A DNA stretch of 64,000 nt from Halosolutus halophilus. GTDB taxonomy: Archaea > Halobacteriota > Halobacteria > Halobacteriales > Natrialbaceae. The stretch is from NCBI RefSeq assembly GCF_022869805.1, contig NZ_CP094974.1, positions 2,790,001 to 2,854,000 on the forward strand, in the 5' to 3' direction. Below the pieces are notes generated by a model, which saw only the letters and a program-made list of their open reading frames with translations, did no database searches and was not told the DNA's origin. Below are positions 7,743 to 17,358 of this stretch, piece after piece (positions within the stretch are counted from its first letter, which is position 1; every line of letters starts with the position of its first letter). Made by a program: the position numbers and the translations under genes.

Positions 7743-9019
7743 CGACTCACCTCCTCGAGGACGGTCGTCCGGGAGGCGACCGCGAGCGGGTAGGGGACGG
7801 CTACCAGCCCGGCCAGCAGTGCAACGCCGATCGCGTACGGCACGAACAGCGGCGTGACGATCGCGACCGTGTCCGAGGCGAGGGTCGCGCTCGCGATCGC
7901 GTTGACGGCAGTGATCCCGAGGACGCCGAGACAGAGCCCCAGGAGTGCGCCACAGAGCGTCGTGATTCCCGTCGTCAGTGCGACGACCGCGAGCCGGCTC
8001 CGGGCCGGAAAGCCGACCGCCTCGAGGACGGCCATCGCACGGCGATCCTGGTCGACGGTCAGTCCCATCGTCGTCGCGACGAAGGCCGCGCAGATCGTCA
8101 CGCCGACGACGAGCGCGAGCAGGCTCGTCGCGAGTGCCAGCCCGTCGCCGAACAGCGTCGACGGATCGCCGCCGGCCGTCGACTCGACCGTGGCGTATGG
8201 GTACGCCTCCTCGGCGGCCGACGCCGCCGCGTCAGGCTCGCCCCACACCAGAAGCTGGGTGGCGAGTTGCCCGTCGTCGGCGCCGGCGACCGCCTGCAGT
8301 TCGTCCAGTCGGACGAGCGCGACGGGAACGTCGCTCTCCGCGTCCGCTCTCGACTCCTCGACGGCCGTGACGGTCAGCGACGGCCCTCCGGATCCCGAAT
8401 AGACGCTCGAGACGGCGACCTCGTCGCCCTGGGACGCGTCGAGGCGGTCCGCGGCCGCGCTGGAGAGGACGATCCCCGCGTCCGACGACCGCCCGTCCCC
8501 GCCGCCGTCGCCCCGCGAATCGACCGGCTCGAGGTCGGTCGTCGGGAGCCCCGCGACGGTCCGCGACTCCCCGTCGGGAGCGACGCCGACCAGGAGCACC
8601 GTTCGCGGCTCGCCCTCGGCGGACTCGAGTCGCACCGTCTCGAGCAGCACCGGGGAGGCGTGATCGACCCCCGACTGCGATCGGATCGTCGCGGCCCGTT
8701 CGTTGGCCATCCCGAGTCGCGGGCCCTCGAGGCCGTCGATGGTCGACAGCGTCCCGCTCTCGTCCGGCGTGATCCGGACGTCCGCGTCGGTCTCCGCCGC
8801 GACCCCGCCCTCGGCGAGCGCCAGTGCGACTCCCGTGATAACCAGCAGGAACGCGATCGTCAGCGCGACCGCGACGATCGTCGACGCGATACGCCCCGTG
8901 ACGGTTCGGGTCGCCCGTTTCCAGAGCCTGGTCGCCGTGAGCCCGACGAGTCCGGCCCACCGCGTCCGTCGCCGTCCGTCCACCTCGCCGGGATCCCGGT
9001 CGGCGGCGTCATCGTCCAT
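7739..9019 (-). CDS. ABC transporter permease, FtsX/MacB type (second)
   Basis: The 426-residue protein shares the layout of its neighbour: one N-terminal helix near residues 40-70, an extracellular domain of about 200 residues, and a C-terminal three-helix FtsX unit with DQDRRAMAVLEAVGFPARSRL. The two differ strongly in sequence, so the exporter is probably a heterodimer. It overlaps the upstream ATPase gene by 11 bases and the downstream permease by 4, which indicates tight translational coupling. Confidence 0.88.
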   Translation of the reverse strand: MDDDAADRDPGEVDGRRRTRWAGLVGLTATRLWKRATRTVTGRIASTIVAVALTIAFLLVITGVALALAEGGVAAETDADVRITPDESGTLSTIDGLEGPRLGMANERAATIRSQSGVDHASPVLLETVRLESAEGEPRTVLLVGVAPDGESRTVAGLPTTDLEPVDSRGDGGGDGRSSDAGIVLSSAAADRLDASQGDEVAVSSVYSGSGGPSLTVTAVEESRADAESDVPVALVRLDELQAVAGADDGQLATQLLVWGEPDAAASAAEEAYPYATVESTAGGDPSTLFGDGLALATSLLALVVGVTICAAFVATTMGLTVDQDRRAMAVLEAVGFPARSRLAVVALTTGITTLCGALLGLCLGVLGITAVNAIASATLASDTVAIVTPLFVPYAIGVALLAGLVAVPYPLAVASRTTVLEEVSR

Positions 9020-9809
9020 CCTCGATCACCCTCCCGTCTCGGAGCGTGACCACCCGATCGGCGACGGCCAGCGTCGAGTTGTCGTGCGAGGCGACCACGA
9101 CCGCCCGATCCCGGCCGATGTCGGTCAGCAACTCGAGGACGTCCGTCCCGGTTCCCGTGTCCAGTTCGCCCGTGGGCTCGTCGGCGACGAGAACGTCCGG
9201 ATCCGTCGACAGCGCCCTGGCGATCGCGACGCGCTGTCGTTCGCCGCCGCTGAGTTCGCCGGGGAGGTGCGAGACGCGGTCCTCGAGTCCGACCTCCTCG
9301 AGCAGCGTCGTCGCCCGCGCTCGTCGGCGGGATCGGGGAACGCCCGCCTGGACGAGCGGCAGGGCGACGTTCGCACGGGCCGAGAGCGACGGCAGGAGGT
9401 GAAACCGCTGGAAGACGATCCCCACGTGCCGACGGCGCAACTGCGTCCGTTCGCGACCCGAAACTGCCGTGAGGTCGGTACCGCACAACTCGATCCGTCC
9501 CTCGGTCGGCACCAGGAGCCCGGTGATCGCGTGCAGGATCGTCGACTTGCCGCTGCCGCTCGGTCCCCGGAGTCCGACGATTTCGCCCTCTCGAACGGTC
9601 ATCGAAACGTCACGAAGCGCGGTCACCGTTCGGGCCTCCCGCGATCGAATGCCCCGGCTGGTCGATCCGTACTCGTGGGAAACGTTCTCGAGGCGGACGA
9701 TCGCCGACCGCGCACGCTCGTCGGCGATCCCGGACGCGTCCGACCGTGCATTCCGGTTGGATACTGTCACGGGGTGGTTCTCGTCTGAACGAACGGCCCG
9801 CCGGCCCAT
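9009..9809 (-). CDS. ABC transporter ATP-binding protein, LolD/MacB type
   Basis: The nucleotide-binding domain is complete: Walker A GPSGSGKST, Q-loop region FQRFHLLPSL, signature LSGGERQR, Walker B DVLVADEPTGELD and the switch His in VVVASHD. The ATG at 9809 is preferred over 9833 because a minus-strand TATA-like AATAAATA at 9842-9849 would begin the transcript near 9820, inside the longer reading. This gives about 266 residues with a polar N-terminal extension of some 40. It heads a three-gene operon with two FtsX-type permeases. Confidence 0.9.
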   Translation of the reverse strand: MGRRAVRSDENHPVTVSNRNARSDASGIADERARSAIVRLENVSHEYGSTSRGIRSREARTVTALRDVSMTVREGEIVGLRGPSGSGKSTILHAITGLLVPTEGRIELCGTDLTAVSGRERTQLRRRHVGIVFQRFHLLPSLSARANVALPLVQAGVPRSRRRARATTLLEEVGLEDRVSHLPGELSGGERQRVAIARALSTDPDVLVADEPTGELDTGTGTDVLELLTDIGRDRAVVVASHDNSTLAVADRVVTLRDGRVIEDGR

Positions 9810-10111
9810 TGTTTCGGTCCGGCTTCCGATCATCAGGGAGGTATTTATTGCCAGTACAGTTCCTCAAAACGGATTTTGTCGATCCTACAACCGTTCGGAT
9901 CGGCCGAGAGAAAATCGGGCAATACGGTTGCAATTCGTGGAAACGGTGCTGTAGTCGCTGGCAAACTCGATCGTCCGAGAACGGCCGACTGGACACGTCA
10001 CAGGCCGTGAAAGACGGGTCGAGCGGACAGTCACGCTGACGACAACTGGGCCCGGCCGGCGTGACTGGACGCGGGACCGGTGACGGCAAGTCACCCGGGT
10101 CGACGCGACTC
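9810..10111. other. Intergenic region upstream of the ABC operon
   Basis: It holds the AT-rich promoter GTATTTATT at 9841-9849 for the ABC operon. Nothing gene-like is seen in the remaining 260 bases up to the convergent end of the next gene. Confidence 0.6.
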
Positions 10112-11401
10112 CTACTCCGGAATCGGAGTCGGTAACGCCCGGTGACGCCGCGGCGGGACCAGATAGTTCGCCCGCCTGCGGACCGTGATGTACTGGAGAA
10201 TGCCGTTGTTGTTGATCGGACCAACCGCACCCGCCGTGAGATCGCTGCCGGTCATCGCCGTCCGGGTTTTCACGAAGTCGGCGATCGATTGCTGGTGTGC
10301 GAGGAAGTGCAGGCCCGCCCGGTCGTCGTCGGTCGAGTTGAAGTCCCGGCGAAGGATGATCGGATCGCCGTCCTCGCGTGCGCGGCCGGCCTTCTGTGCG
10401 TGGCCGACGATACCGGCGTTCCGGGCGTCGTCATCGGCGTCGTCGATACAGCCCTCGACGCCGCTGGCGTCGCCGAGGTTGTGGCCGGCACCCTCGACGC
10501 GGTCCTCGGACGCGTGGGCCGGACAGAACATCTTGGCGACTCGCTGCTCGTGGCTGTCCTGTTCGTACCACTGCTCGAGTCGCAGATCGATCTTCGAGAG
10601 GTGGGTCGTCGTTCCGCCCTCGAACGGGCCCTCCTCGATCGTCACGCGGTCCTCGCTCGCCTGATTGCGCTCGAACCCGCTCTTGAACCCCATGAACAGC
10701 GGCGCGTCCTCCGGAACGGGTTCGGTGTCCGGGATGCCGGTTACACCCTCCTGGTTCTCGGCCGGAAGTCCCTCCCCGATGAACCCCGTTCGGCGATCGG
10801 CCACCTCGAATATTTCCCCGAACGTTCCCTCGACGGGGGTGTCGTTAACCTCGTCGAGGTCGCCGGTGAGCGCCTCCTCCGCGCTCAGGACGACGTGGCC
10901 GTGATCGCTGGCGAGGTGAACGAGCGCGTCGTAGCCGTCGAGTTCGGGGTCCTCGATCGGGGCCAGCGCCTCGGGTTCGGGGAGGTCGACCGACCCGGGG
11001 AGGTCGTCGTCGAACCGGTCGAAGTAGGCGGGTCCGTACCCGATGGTCGACACGAGGCCGTCGTTGCCGTACCGGTAGGCGCGTTCGACGCTCGCGAGCG
11101 CGTCCTCGAGCTGGGCGCGTTCCTGATCTGACGGACCGTCCCCGACGTACTCGAGGCCGAGCAGGAGGTGGTGTTCCGGCGGGCGGACGTTCCCGTGATC
11201 GTCGGTCGCGAGGAACTCGTTCCACGCGTGCTGCCGATCGGGACGCTCGTCGGGGGCGAGGTCGGCCTGTGGCACGTCGGCGTCCTCGCGTCCGAGACAC
11301 GCCGAGAGTGCACTCGCACCGCCGATCGCCACGGCGGTCCGGACGAACGCCCGCCGGGAGAGACCCCGGGGCGAACCGGAACGGGGACCTGACCCTGTCA
11401 T
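10112..11401 (-). CDS. Tat-exported lipoprotein of the Dyp-type peroxidase superfamily
   Basis: The 429-residue protein begins with a twin-arginine signal (SRRAFVRTAVAIGG) followed by the lipobox LSAC, so it is exported folded and lipid-anchored. EHHLLLGLEYVGDG near residue 85 matches the first strand of Dyp-type peroxidases. DPIILRRDFN plus GLHFLAHQQSIADF near the C-terminus matches the family's RR and GLxF region, with a candidate haem-ligand His in VGHAQKAGR. From memory, haloarchaeal members are listed as DUF7405. The ATG at 11401 is chosen because the signal starts just after it; the open frame continues upstream without protein-like sequence. Peroxidase activity is inferred. Confidence 0.78.
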   Translation of the reverse strand: MTGSGPRSGSPRGLSRRAFVRTAVAIGGASALSACLGREDADVPQADLAPDERPDRQHAWNEFLATDDHGNVRPPEHHLLLGLEYVGDGPSDQERAQLEDALASVERAYRYGNDGLVSTIGYGPAYFDRFDDDLPGSVDLPEPEALAPIEDPELDGYDALVHLASDHGHVVLSAEEALTGDLDEVNDTPVEGTFGEIFEVADRRTGFIGEGLPAENQEGVTGIPDTEPVPEDAPLFMGFKSGFERNQASEDRVTIEEGPFEGGTTTHLSKIDLRLEQWYEQDSHEQRVAKMFCPAHASEDRVEGAGHNLGDASGVEGCIDDADDDARNAGIVGHAQKAGRAREDGDPIILRRDFNSTDDDRAGLHFLAHQQSIADFVKTRTAMTGSDLTAGAVGPINNNGILQYITVRRRANYLVPPRRHRALPTPIPE

Positions 11402-11650
11402 TGTCGGTCCTGAGGGCCGAGCGATAAAGGGGGTTTTGGTGCGATCGGGTTCGACGACAGCGCGTAGCGCTCGGACGATACCCGATCGTCGATCCGGTAC
11501 CGTTCGATCATCGCCCCGTTGCCGTCCGATCGTCGACCCTCGACACGGGACCGACTCGATCGGCCGGGCCGTCGCTTTGCCACACCTTCGATTTCGCCGG
11601 TATCGCCACGACCGACACAGGCATCCCCCTCCGCGCTGTAGGTTGTTAGC

Positions 11651-12091
11651 ATGAATCAGGTCGAGGTGTTCGAGGAGATCGACGCCCCGCCGGACGTCGT
11701 CTGGGACGTCCTCCTCGATTTCGAGAGCTATCCCTCGTGGAACCCGTTCATCCGGTCGATCGAGGGCGTTCCGGTGCCGGGCGAACAGCTCCGAATCCGG
11801 ATCGATCCGCCGGAGTCGCGAGCGTTCACGTACAAACCGGAGGTGCTCGCCGTCGAAGAGAACTGGCGGCTCGTCTGGATGGGGCGGCTGGGCGTCCCGT
11901 TCGCCTTCGACGGCTACCACGAGTTTCACCTCGAACCGATCGCGGAGGGTTCGGGAACGCGACTCCTCCAGCGCGAAACCGTCCGCGGCGCGCTCGTCCC
12001 CCTGCTGTTCGACAGGGACGAGATCGCACGCGGATTCCGGGCGATGAACCGCGCGCTCAAGGAGCGCGCCGAGGCTCAGATCGTGGCCTGA
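11651..12091 (+). CDS. SRPBCC (START-like) domain protein
   Basis: The 146-residue protein is a single helix-grip domain. It begins VEVFEEIDAPPDVVWDVLLD, has FESYPSWNPFI typical of polyketide-cyclase/SRPBCC proteins, and ends with a long amphipathic helix (AMNRALKERAEAQI). Such domains bind hydrophobic ligands in a central cavity. Neither ligand nor role can be assigned. It is a single gene with 249 bases of non-coding sequence before it. Confidence 0.82.
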   Translation: MNQVEVFEEIDAPPDVVWDVLLDFESYPSWNPFIRSIEGVPVPGEQLRIRIDPPESRAFTYKPEVLAVEENWRLVWMGRLGVPFAFDGYHEFHLEPIAEGSGTRLLQRETVRGALVPLLFDRDEIARGFRAMNRALKERAEAQIVA

Positions 12092-12176
12092 TGGGGACGT
12101 CTCCATCGCGGCCCGAACGGCACGTCTCCATCGCCGTTTGAACGGGACACCTCTGTCCGTCGGCCGATCCGCCCGC

Positions 12177-12845
12177 CTATCGACCCGCGGTAGGGCCGAC
12201 GAGGTCGGCGATCGTCGCGAGCGATTCGATCTCGTGTTCGGGCTTCGACGACGTCCACTCCGCGTATCCCCTCGCGTGATCGCGCCAGAGATACGCCGAA
12301 TCGATGCCGGCCGCGTCGGCGGCCTCGACGTCGACCCAGCTATCCCCCACGTACAGCGGATTCGTCGCGTCGAGGTCCTCGAGTGCCAGTTCGAGGTAGT
12401 ACGGCGTCGGTTTCTTGCGATCGATCCCCGTGAGCGTCGGCTCGCGGCCGTACCAGACGTCGACCGCGAGGTCGAAGTGATCGAGGATGTTCCCGATCGT
12501 CTCGTGCTGGTTGTTGCTGACGATCGCGTTCGTCGTGGCGAGCGATTCGACGGCGTCGACGTCGTCGTACAGGCGTTTCCTGCCGGCGCGAATCTCCTCG
12601 AGTTGCGTCTCGATCGCCGCGCGTTCGCGGGCGCTCCAGAGGTCGTGGGGGGCGACGTCGTGCTCGGCTGCCATCCGCCGGAGCGAGTCCACGTCGGGAC
12701 GAAGCAGCGTCTCGATGTGCTCGTCCGGCGGATCGTTCACGCCGACCTCGTCGAAGGCGGCGCGGACCGCCTCGACGAGCGCGTCGCGATCCGTCGGTGT
12801 CGTCAGCACGCCGTCGTTGTCGAAAACGATCGCGTCGTAGGCCAT
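12177..12845 (-). CDS. HAD-superfamily hydrolase
   Basis: The 222-residue protein starts MAYDAIVFDNDGVL, HAD motif I (DxD). Motif II is the Ser/Asn in AIVSNNQH, motif III the Lys in IDRKKPTPYYL, and motif IV VGDSWVDVEAA. A helical cap lies between residues 20 and 90, as in phosphoglycolate-phosphatase-like subfamily I enzymes. An ATG four codons upstream (12857) is also possible. The physiological phosphate ester is not predictable. Confidence 0.88.
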   Translation of the reverse strand: MAYDAIVFDNDGVLTTPTDRDALVEAVRAAFDEVGVNDPPDEHIETLLRPDVDSLRRMAAEHDVAPHDLWSARERAAIETQLEEIRAGRKRLYDDVDAVESLATTNAIVSNNQHETIGNILDHFDLAVDVWYGREPTLTGIDRKKPTPYYLELALEDLDATNPLYVGDSWVDVEAADAAGIDSAYLWRDHARGYAEWTSSKPEHEIESLATIADLVGPTAGR

Positions 12846-13038
12846 CCGTGTTCCCATGTGGTCGTCGCTAGAACGCGCAGGGATTTCGGCGTTGTGCCCA
12901 TCAGCATCCTCTCTGCCGGATCGGTCGGCCGACTCCGAAGCAGGAGACCGGAGTTCCCCACCGGTTTCTCGAGATGGGATTTATGAGAAAACACTTATAC
13001 ATCGGCTGACGACTTGGGGTCCATCCGATCGATCCGCT

Positions 13039-14553
13039 ATGACGGCCGCCCCCTCCGAATCGACGTCCAGTAACGGACTGGTGACGCTCGCAGCACTGCG
13101 AGCGGGCGTCCGATCGCGGTTGGGGATCGACCCCCGTGCCCTGGCCGCGTTCCGGATCGGGCTGGCACTCGTCCTCCTCTTCGATCTCCTCGTCTTTCGG
13201 ATACCGGGTCTGGAAACGTTCTACACGGATGGGGGAATCTTCCCGCGATCGGCCCTCGCGGAGGCCTATCCCGGACTGGCGCGGTTGTCACTGCACGCCC
13301 AGTCGGGGTCGCTGTGGGTGCAAACCCTGCTGGTCGGGGTCGCCGTCGCCCTCGCCGCGTGCCTGCTCGTCGGCTACCGATCTCGACTCGCGGCGGCCGG
13401 GTCGGGGCTGCTCCTCGCGTCGCTGCACGCCCGCAACCCGTACCTGGCGAACGGAGGCGATACGATTCTCGTCTCACTGCTGGTCTTCGGAGCGTTCCTG
13501 CCGCTCGACGGGCAGTGGTCGCTGCGCAGTCGCCCCGGAGATCGTCGGTACGGTGTCTCTCGCGGCGACGGCCCTCGCATCCTTTCGGTGGCGACCGCGA
13601 CGATTCTGCTGCACGTCGCGATCATCTACGCGATCAACGCGATCCTCAAGTTCCGGAGCGAGGCCTGGATGAGCGGCGTCGCGGTCCGGCGCATCCTTCA
13701 CCTGGAGGACTTCGTCTTCCTGCTGGGTCCGACCCTTTCCGAGTATCCGACGGCGCTCACCGCGATCAACTGGCTCTGGACCGCGACGCTGTGCGCATCG
13801 GTTCTGCTCGTGTTCGCGACCGGGTGGCTCCGCGTTGCGACCGTCCTCGCGTTCGTCGCCGCACACCTCGGGATGGCGGCGACGATTCGTCTGGGTGCCT
13901 TTCCGTTCGTCATGATCACCGCGCTACTGTTGTACCTCCCACCGCCCGTCTGGGACTCGATCGACCGGCTCGCGGCCGGAACCGAGGTCGTCCGGCGTCC
14001 CGAGCGCGTTGCGCCGCGAGCGATCGAGGACGGCACTGGAGCGTCGGTAGCCGGTCCCGCACGCTCGCCGCCCGTTCGACGTGGAAGTCGGCTCGCCGCG
14101 ACGCTGCTGCTCGCGTACTTTCTCCTCGTGGCGAACTGGCAGGTCGGGGCAGCGGGGCTCGTCGACACCCCGTCGCCGGTAGACGAAGGAGAATTGGAAC
14201 GTGCGAACTGGGCATTCTTCGCACCGAACCCGCCGGACGCCTACAGCTGGTACGTCGTCGAAGCCGAACGCGAGTCCGGGCCGGCCATCGATCTCGTCGA
14301 CGACACGGCGGTCGATTTCGACCGCCCGCCGAACGCCATGGCCCGGTATCCCTCCACGCTCTGGAAGCGGTACGGCACGAAAGTGCGGGGCGCGGGCGAT
14401 TCCCCCCTCGAGCCGGTGGCAGCGTACTTCTGCGAGCGCGCGTCCGACGACGTCGAGTCGGTAACCGTCCATCGCGTCGACCAGCCCGTCGACGCCGACG
14501 GACCGGTCGGCGAACCGATTTCGCGCGATCGGATCACCGTTTCCTGTGGTTGA
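13039..14553 (+). CDS. HTTM-domain multipass membrane protein
   Basis: The 504-residue protein has the horizontally transferred transmembrane (HTTM) domain. Its hallmark region ALAAFRIGLALVLLFDLL then ETFYTDGGIFPR comes first, and at least nine hydrophobic segments follow to residue about 390. A soluble C-terminal tail starts near WAFFAPNPPDAYSWY. HTTM is related to vitamin K-dependent gamma-carboxylase, but the function of archaeal members is unknown. The start is the ATG 17 bases after TTGGGGTCC; the frame is open further upstream but overlaps the HAD promoter and is not protein-like. Confidence 0.82.
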   Translation: MTAAPSESTSSNGLVTLAALRAGVRSRLGIDPRALAAFRIGLALVLLFDLLVFRIPGLETFYTDGGIFPRSALAEAYPGLARLSLHAQSGSLWVQTLLVGVAVALAACLLVGYRSRLAAAGSGLLLASLHARNPYLANGGDTILVSLLVFGAFLPLDGQWSLRSRPGDRRYGVSRGDGPRILSVATATILLHVAIIYAINAILKFRSEAWMSGVAVRRILHLEDFVFLLGPTLSEYPTALTAINWLWTATLCASVLLVFATGWLRVATVLAFVAAHLGMAATIRLGAFPFVMITALLLYLPPPVWDSIDRLAAGTEVVRRPERVAPRAIEDGTGASVAGPARSPPVRRGSRLAATLLLAYFLLVANWQVGAAGLVDTPSPVDEGELERANWAFFAPNPPDAYSWYVVEAERESGPAIDLVDDTAVDFDRPPNAMARYPSTLWKRYGTKVRGAGDSPLEPVAAYFCERASDDVESVTVHRVDQPVDADGPVGEPISRDRITVSCG

Positions 14554-14764
14554 GTGGGTCGTTCGGGGCTCGAAACCGCCAGTCGACGGTCGCCCATCTG
14601 CGGTCGCGATTCCGATCGCGAGACGATCGAACGCATCGCCGAGAATCACCACCTCGTCCGCAGGTTCAAGTACGGACGGGCGACCAGACCCGGCGTGACC
14701 CGTCACACGACACCCCGCTCGAGCGTCGGGCAGCCCAATCCACGCCGTTCCGATCGGGAGGACG

Positions 14765-15325
14765 ATGGGCCATAGAGCGCTCGTCGCCTACCGGCGACCC
14801 GACCACCTCTACGACCTGCGGTACAGCCACTGGGGTGGCGAGGACCTCTCGCTCGCCGGAGCGATCACCGAGGAGACGCCGCTGGCCGACGGCGCGGTCG
14901 CGGCCGACCTGCTCGCGGACGCGATCGCCCGCGATCGGATCCTCGCCGAGCACCTCGATCCTTGCATCCACGAGGCGCTGTACGTCGTCGCCCCCGCAGC
15001 CGAGTACGCGGTCACCTCCTCCCGCGTCTGCTGGCTCGAGTGGGGCGACGGTCGCGACGGCAGCCGGGGTGCGATCGTCGAGGTCAGTCCTGGGTCTGCC
15101 GACCGTGACCTCCGAACGTGGTTTCGCGCAACCAAGACCGTCCTGGGGGACGTCGTCGAGATGGGGGGGCTCTCGAGACGGGCCGCGCTGGCGTACCTCG
15201 AGGCCCGAATCTGTGAAGAACGGGACGGGACGGTCTACACCTACGGCGGGACGATCGGCGGCGCGGGCCGTGGCACGGGCGACGATTCAAGGCCCGACCA
15301 CTGGCCCGAGGACGACCGACGGTGA
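14765..15325 (+). CDS. Conserved haloarchaeal protein (DUF6735-like)
   Basis: The 186-residue soluble protein begins MGHRALVAYRRPDHLYDLRY and has SHWGGEDLSL, WLEWGD and a C-terminal YLEARICEERD before a polar tail. I recall this N-terminus as DUF6735, a haloarchaeal family without known function. No catalytic motif is visible. It converges with the MutS-like gene. Confidence 0.72.
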   Translation: MGHRALVAYRRPDHLYDLRYSHWGGEDLSLAGAITEETPLADGAVAADLLADAIARDRILAEHLDPCIHEALYVVAPAAEYAVTSSRVCWLEWGDGRDGSRGAIVEVSPGSADRDLRTWFRATKTVLGDVVEMGGLSRRAALAYLEARICEERDGTVYTYGGTIGGAGRGTGDDSRPDHWPEDDRR

Positions 15326-15384
15326 CGGTTCGAGCGATCGATCGGTCCCGACTCACCCGCGATCGGTGGCCGACGGCGATCGGG

Positions 15385-17196
15385 TCACTCGCCCCAGCGG
15401 GCGTCGGCCAGCGTCCGCTGGACGACGTCGTTGCCGACCGCCTCGGCCAGCGTCTCGAAGCCCGCGCGCTCGCCCCGATCGGCCGCGTTGGCGACAAGTC
15501 GCGAGACGATGAACTCCGGAGTCGACCGTCCGACGGTGTCGAACCGGGGCTGGTAGTCGACGAGCAGTTCGAGGTCCGGGTTCAGCCCCTCCGCGAAGAT
15601 GCCGTCGACCCGCGCCTCGGGCGGCAGCGGCTCCAGATCGTCCGCGAGGTGCGTGACGAACACGGCCAGCGCGTCCCGATCGACGGCGAGCGTGACCAGC
15701 CCGTGCAGCAGGTCCGCCGCGCTGCCGGGTTCCGTGATCGCCTCGAACTCGTCGACGAGCATCAGGGTGCGCCCGCCCGTCGAGAGCGGCGGCACGATCG
15801 ATCGGAGCGTCGACTCGAGTACGCCCGCGTTGAAACTCGCGTGCCGGCGGTGGAAGACCAGCGAATCGACGGGGGTCACTTCGGCTCGATCGGCGGGGAC
15901 CGGCAGCCCCATCGTCGCGAGCAGCACGACCTGACACAGCGTCTCGAGCAGCGTCGTCTTCCCGCCGCTGTTCGCACCCGTCAGGACCGCGACGCGTTCC
16001 TCGCCGGGGGGCGCTTCGACGCTCTCGGGGATCGACGACACGCCGTGATCGCCGAGGCCGTAGGTGATCGGCTGGACGGACTCGTCCTCGCGGCCGCCTC
16101 CGGCTCGCGCCGCGGAACCATCGTCGTGAGCGGCCAGCGTGAGGTTTCGCGCGTTGACGACGGAAACGGCGGCTTCGTCCCCGTCGACGAAGACCGGTCG
16201 CGTACAGTCGTACTCGAGTGCGAACCGGGCGATCGAGAGGTGAAGTGCGATGTCGTCGACGGCCTCGATCGCCTGATCGACGGCGTCGTGGGCCTCGGCC
16301 AGCGTCTCCTCGAAATCGATCGCGACTGTCTCTTCGCGCTCGTCGATCGCCTCGGTGAGGTCCGATCGGAGCGTCCGCAGGGTTCCGCCGACGAAGTCGG
16401 TCGCATCGGCCGCGTCGGTCGGCATGGCCGCCCGAACCCGGTCGATCGTCACGTCGGTCTCGCTCAGGAGGAGATCCTCGAAAGCCTCGCGGAACCCCTC
16501 GACGTCCCGGACGCCGTCCGATCGGAGGTCCTCGATCAGCTGGAGGGCGTTCGCGTCCAGGTCCTCGACGGTCCCGAGCGCGTCGCGCAGTCGATCGAGT
16601 TCCTCGTCGGCCCCCTCGCACACCCGCCCGCGGTCGCCGTCGAGAGCCGCGAGCGCGTCCGCGGCCTCGGCGACCGTCTCTCGGTCGAGGTCGGCGATCG
16701 CGGAAAACGGACCGGAATCGACCCCGGCGTCGAGCAACGCGAGCGCGGCCTCGACGGCGGCGTGGTCGCTTCCGTCGCGCTCGTCGTAGCGCTCGTACGC
16801 CGCGAGGACGGCCTCCCGATCAACGTCGTCGAGGGCCGCCCACGCGTCGCGTGCCGCGAGAACGTCGTCGAGGCGGTCCGCCATCGCCTCGCGGCTGGTG
16901 AGCGGCGTGAGCACCCGGATTCGATCGGCAGCACGCTGCGTGACTGCGTGCTCGACCGCCAGATTCAACAGGTCCTTGTAGGCCGATCGGGCGTCGCTCG
17001 TCGCCAGAATCTCCATTCCGTCCCCGCCGGTCGCCCGGCGGAGGATCCGCGTCGCCCGACCGCGAGCGAGGCCGGCGTCCGAGAGGGTACGGACGTCTCC
17101 GCTCTCGATGGCCTCGATCGCTCGTTCTCGGCCGAGTTCCTCGACCAGCCGTTCCCGCGTTTTCGGACCGACCCCCCAGTACTCCTCGAGTCGCAT
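15385..17196 (-). CDS. MutS-family ATPase with N-terminal helix-hairpin-helix, MutS5-like
   Basis: The 603-residue protein starts with a helix-hairpin-helix (EEYWGVGPKTRERLVEEL), continues with a long helical core/lever region, and ends with the MutS ATPase domain: Walker A GANSGGKTTLLET, Walker B region RTLMLVDEFEA and AVFVTHLADDL. It lacks the mismatch-recognition domain I of MutS1. Haloarchaea carry MutS5 paralogues with this layout whose role in mismatch repair is unclear. It is divergent from the R2lox gene across 162 bases, so the two may share a regulatory region. Confidence 0.85.
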   Translation of the reverse strand: MRLEEYWGVGPKTRERLVEELGRERAIEAIESGDVRTLSDAGLARGRATRILRRATGGDGMEILATSDARSAYKDLLNLAVEHAVTQRAADRIRVLTPLTSREAMADRLDDVLAARDAWAALDDVDREAVLAAYERYDERDGSDHAAVEAALALLDAGVDSGPFSAIADLDRETVAEAADALAALDGDRGRVCEGADEELDRLRDALGTVEDLDANALQLIEDLRSDGVRDVEGFREAFEDLLLSETDVTIDRVRAAMPTDAADATDFVGGTLRTLRSDLTEAIDEREETVAIDFEETLAEAHDAVDQAIEAVDDIALHLSIARFALEYDCTRPVFVDGDEAAVSVVNARNLTLAAHDDGSAARAGGGREDESVQPITYGLGDHGVSSIPESVEAPPGEERVAVLTGANSGGKTTLLETLCQVVLLATMGLPVPADRAEVTPVDSLVFHRRHASFNAGVLESTLRSIVPPLSTGGRTLMLVDEFEAITEPGSAADLLHGLVTLAVDRDALAVFVTHLADDLEPLPPEARVDGIFAEGLNPDLELLVDYQPRFDTVGRSTPEFIVSRLVANAADRGERAGFETLAEAVGNDVVQRTLADARWGE

Positions 17197-17358
17197 GTCC
17201 TGTGGGTTCGCGTCGATCGTCTTGAAACTGTGTCATCGCGCGGTCCAGGGATACGGATCGGATTTGTGCCATCGGCCGCGAGCCGGCGAGACCGACCACA
17301 TAAAGACACGGTGGAGCTAGTCGACACGGTTTTTTCGCCGCCCTGCAAAGGACGTGAC

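Noticed and set aside
11402-12106. N-terminal extension of the Dyp-like lipoprotein frame to 664 codons
   Set aside because: The extension is antisense to the SRPBCC gene and would bury the Tat signal inside the protein.
15322-17358. Plus-strand frame continuous with the R2lox gene, making a 975-codon reading
   Set aside because: The N-terminal 679 codons are the antisense of the MutS-like gene and carry no domain; R2lox begins naturally at 17359.
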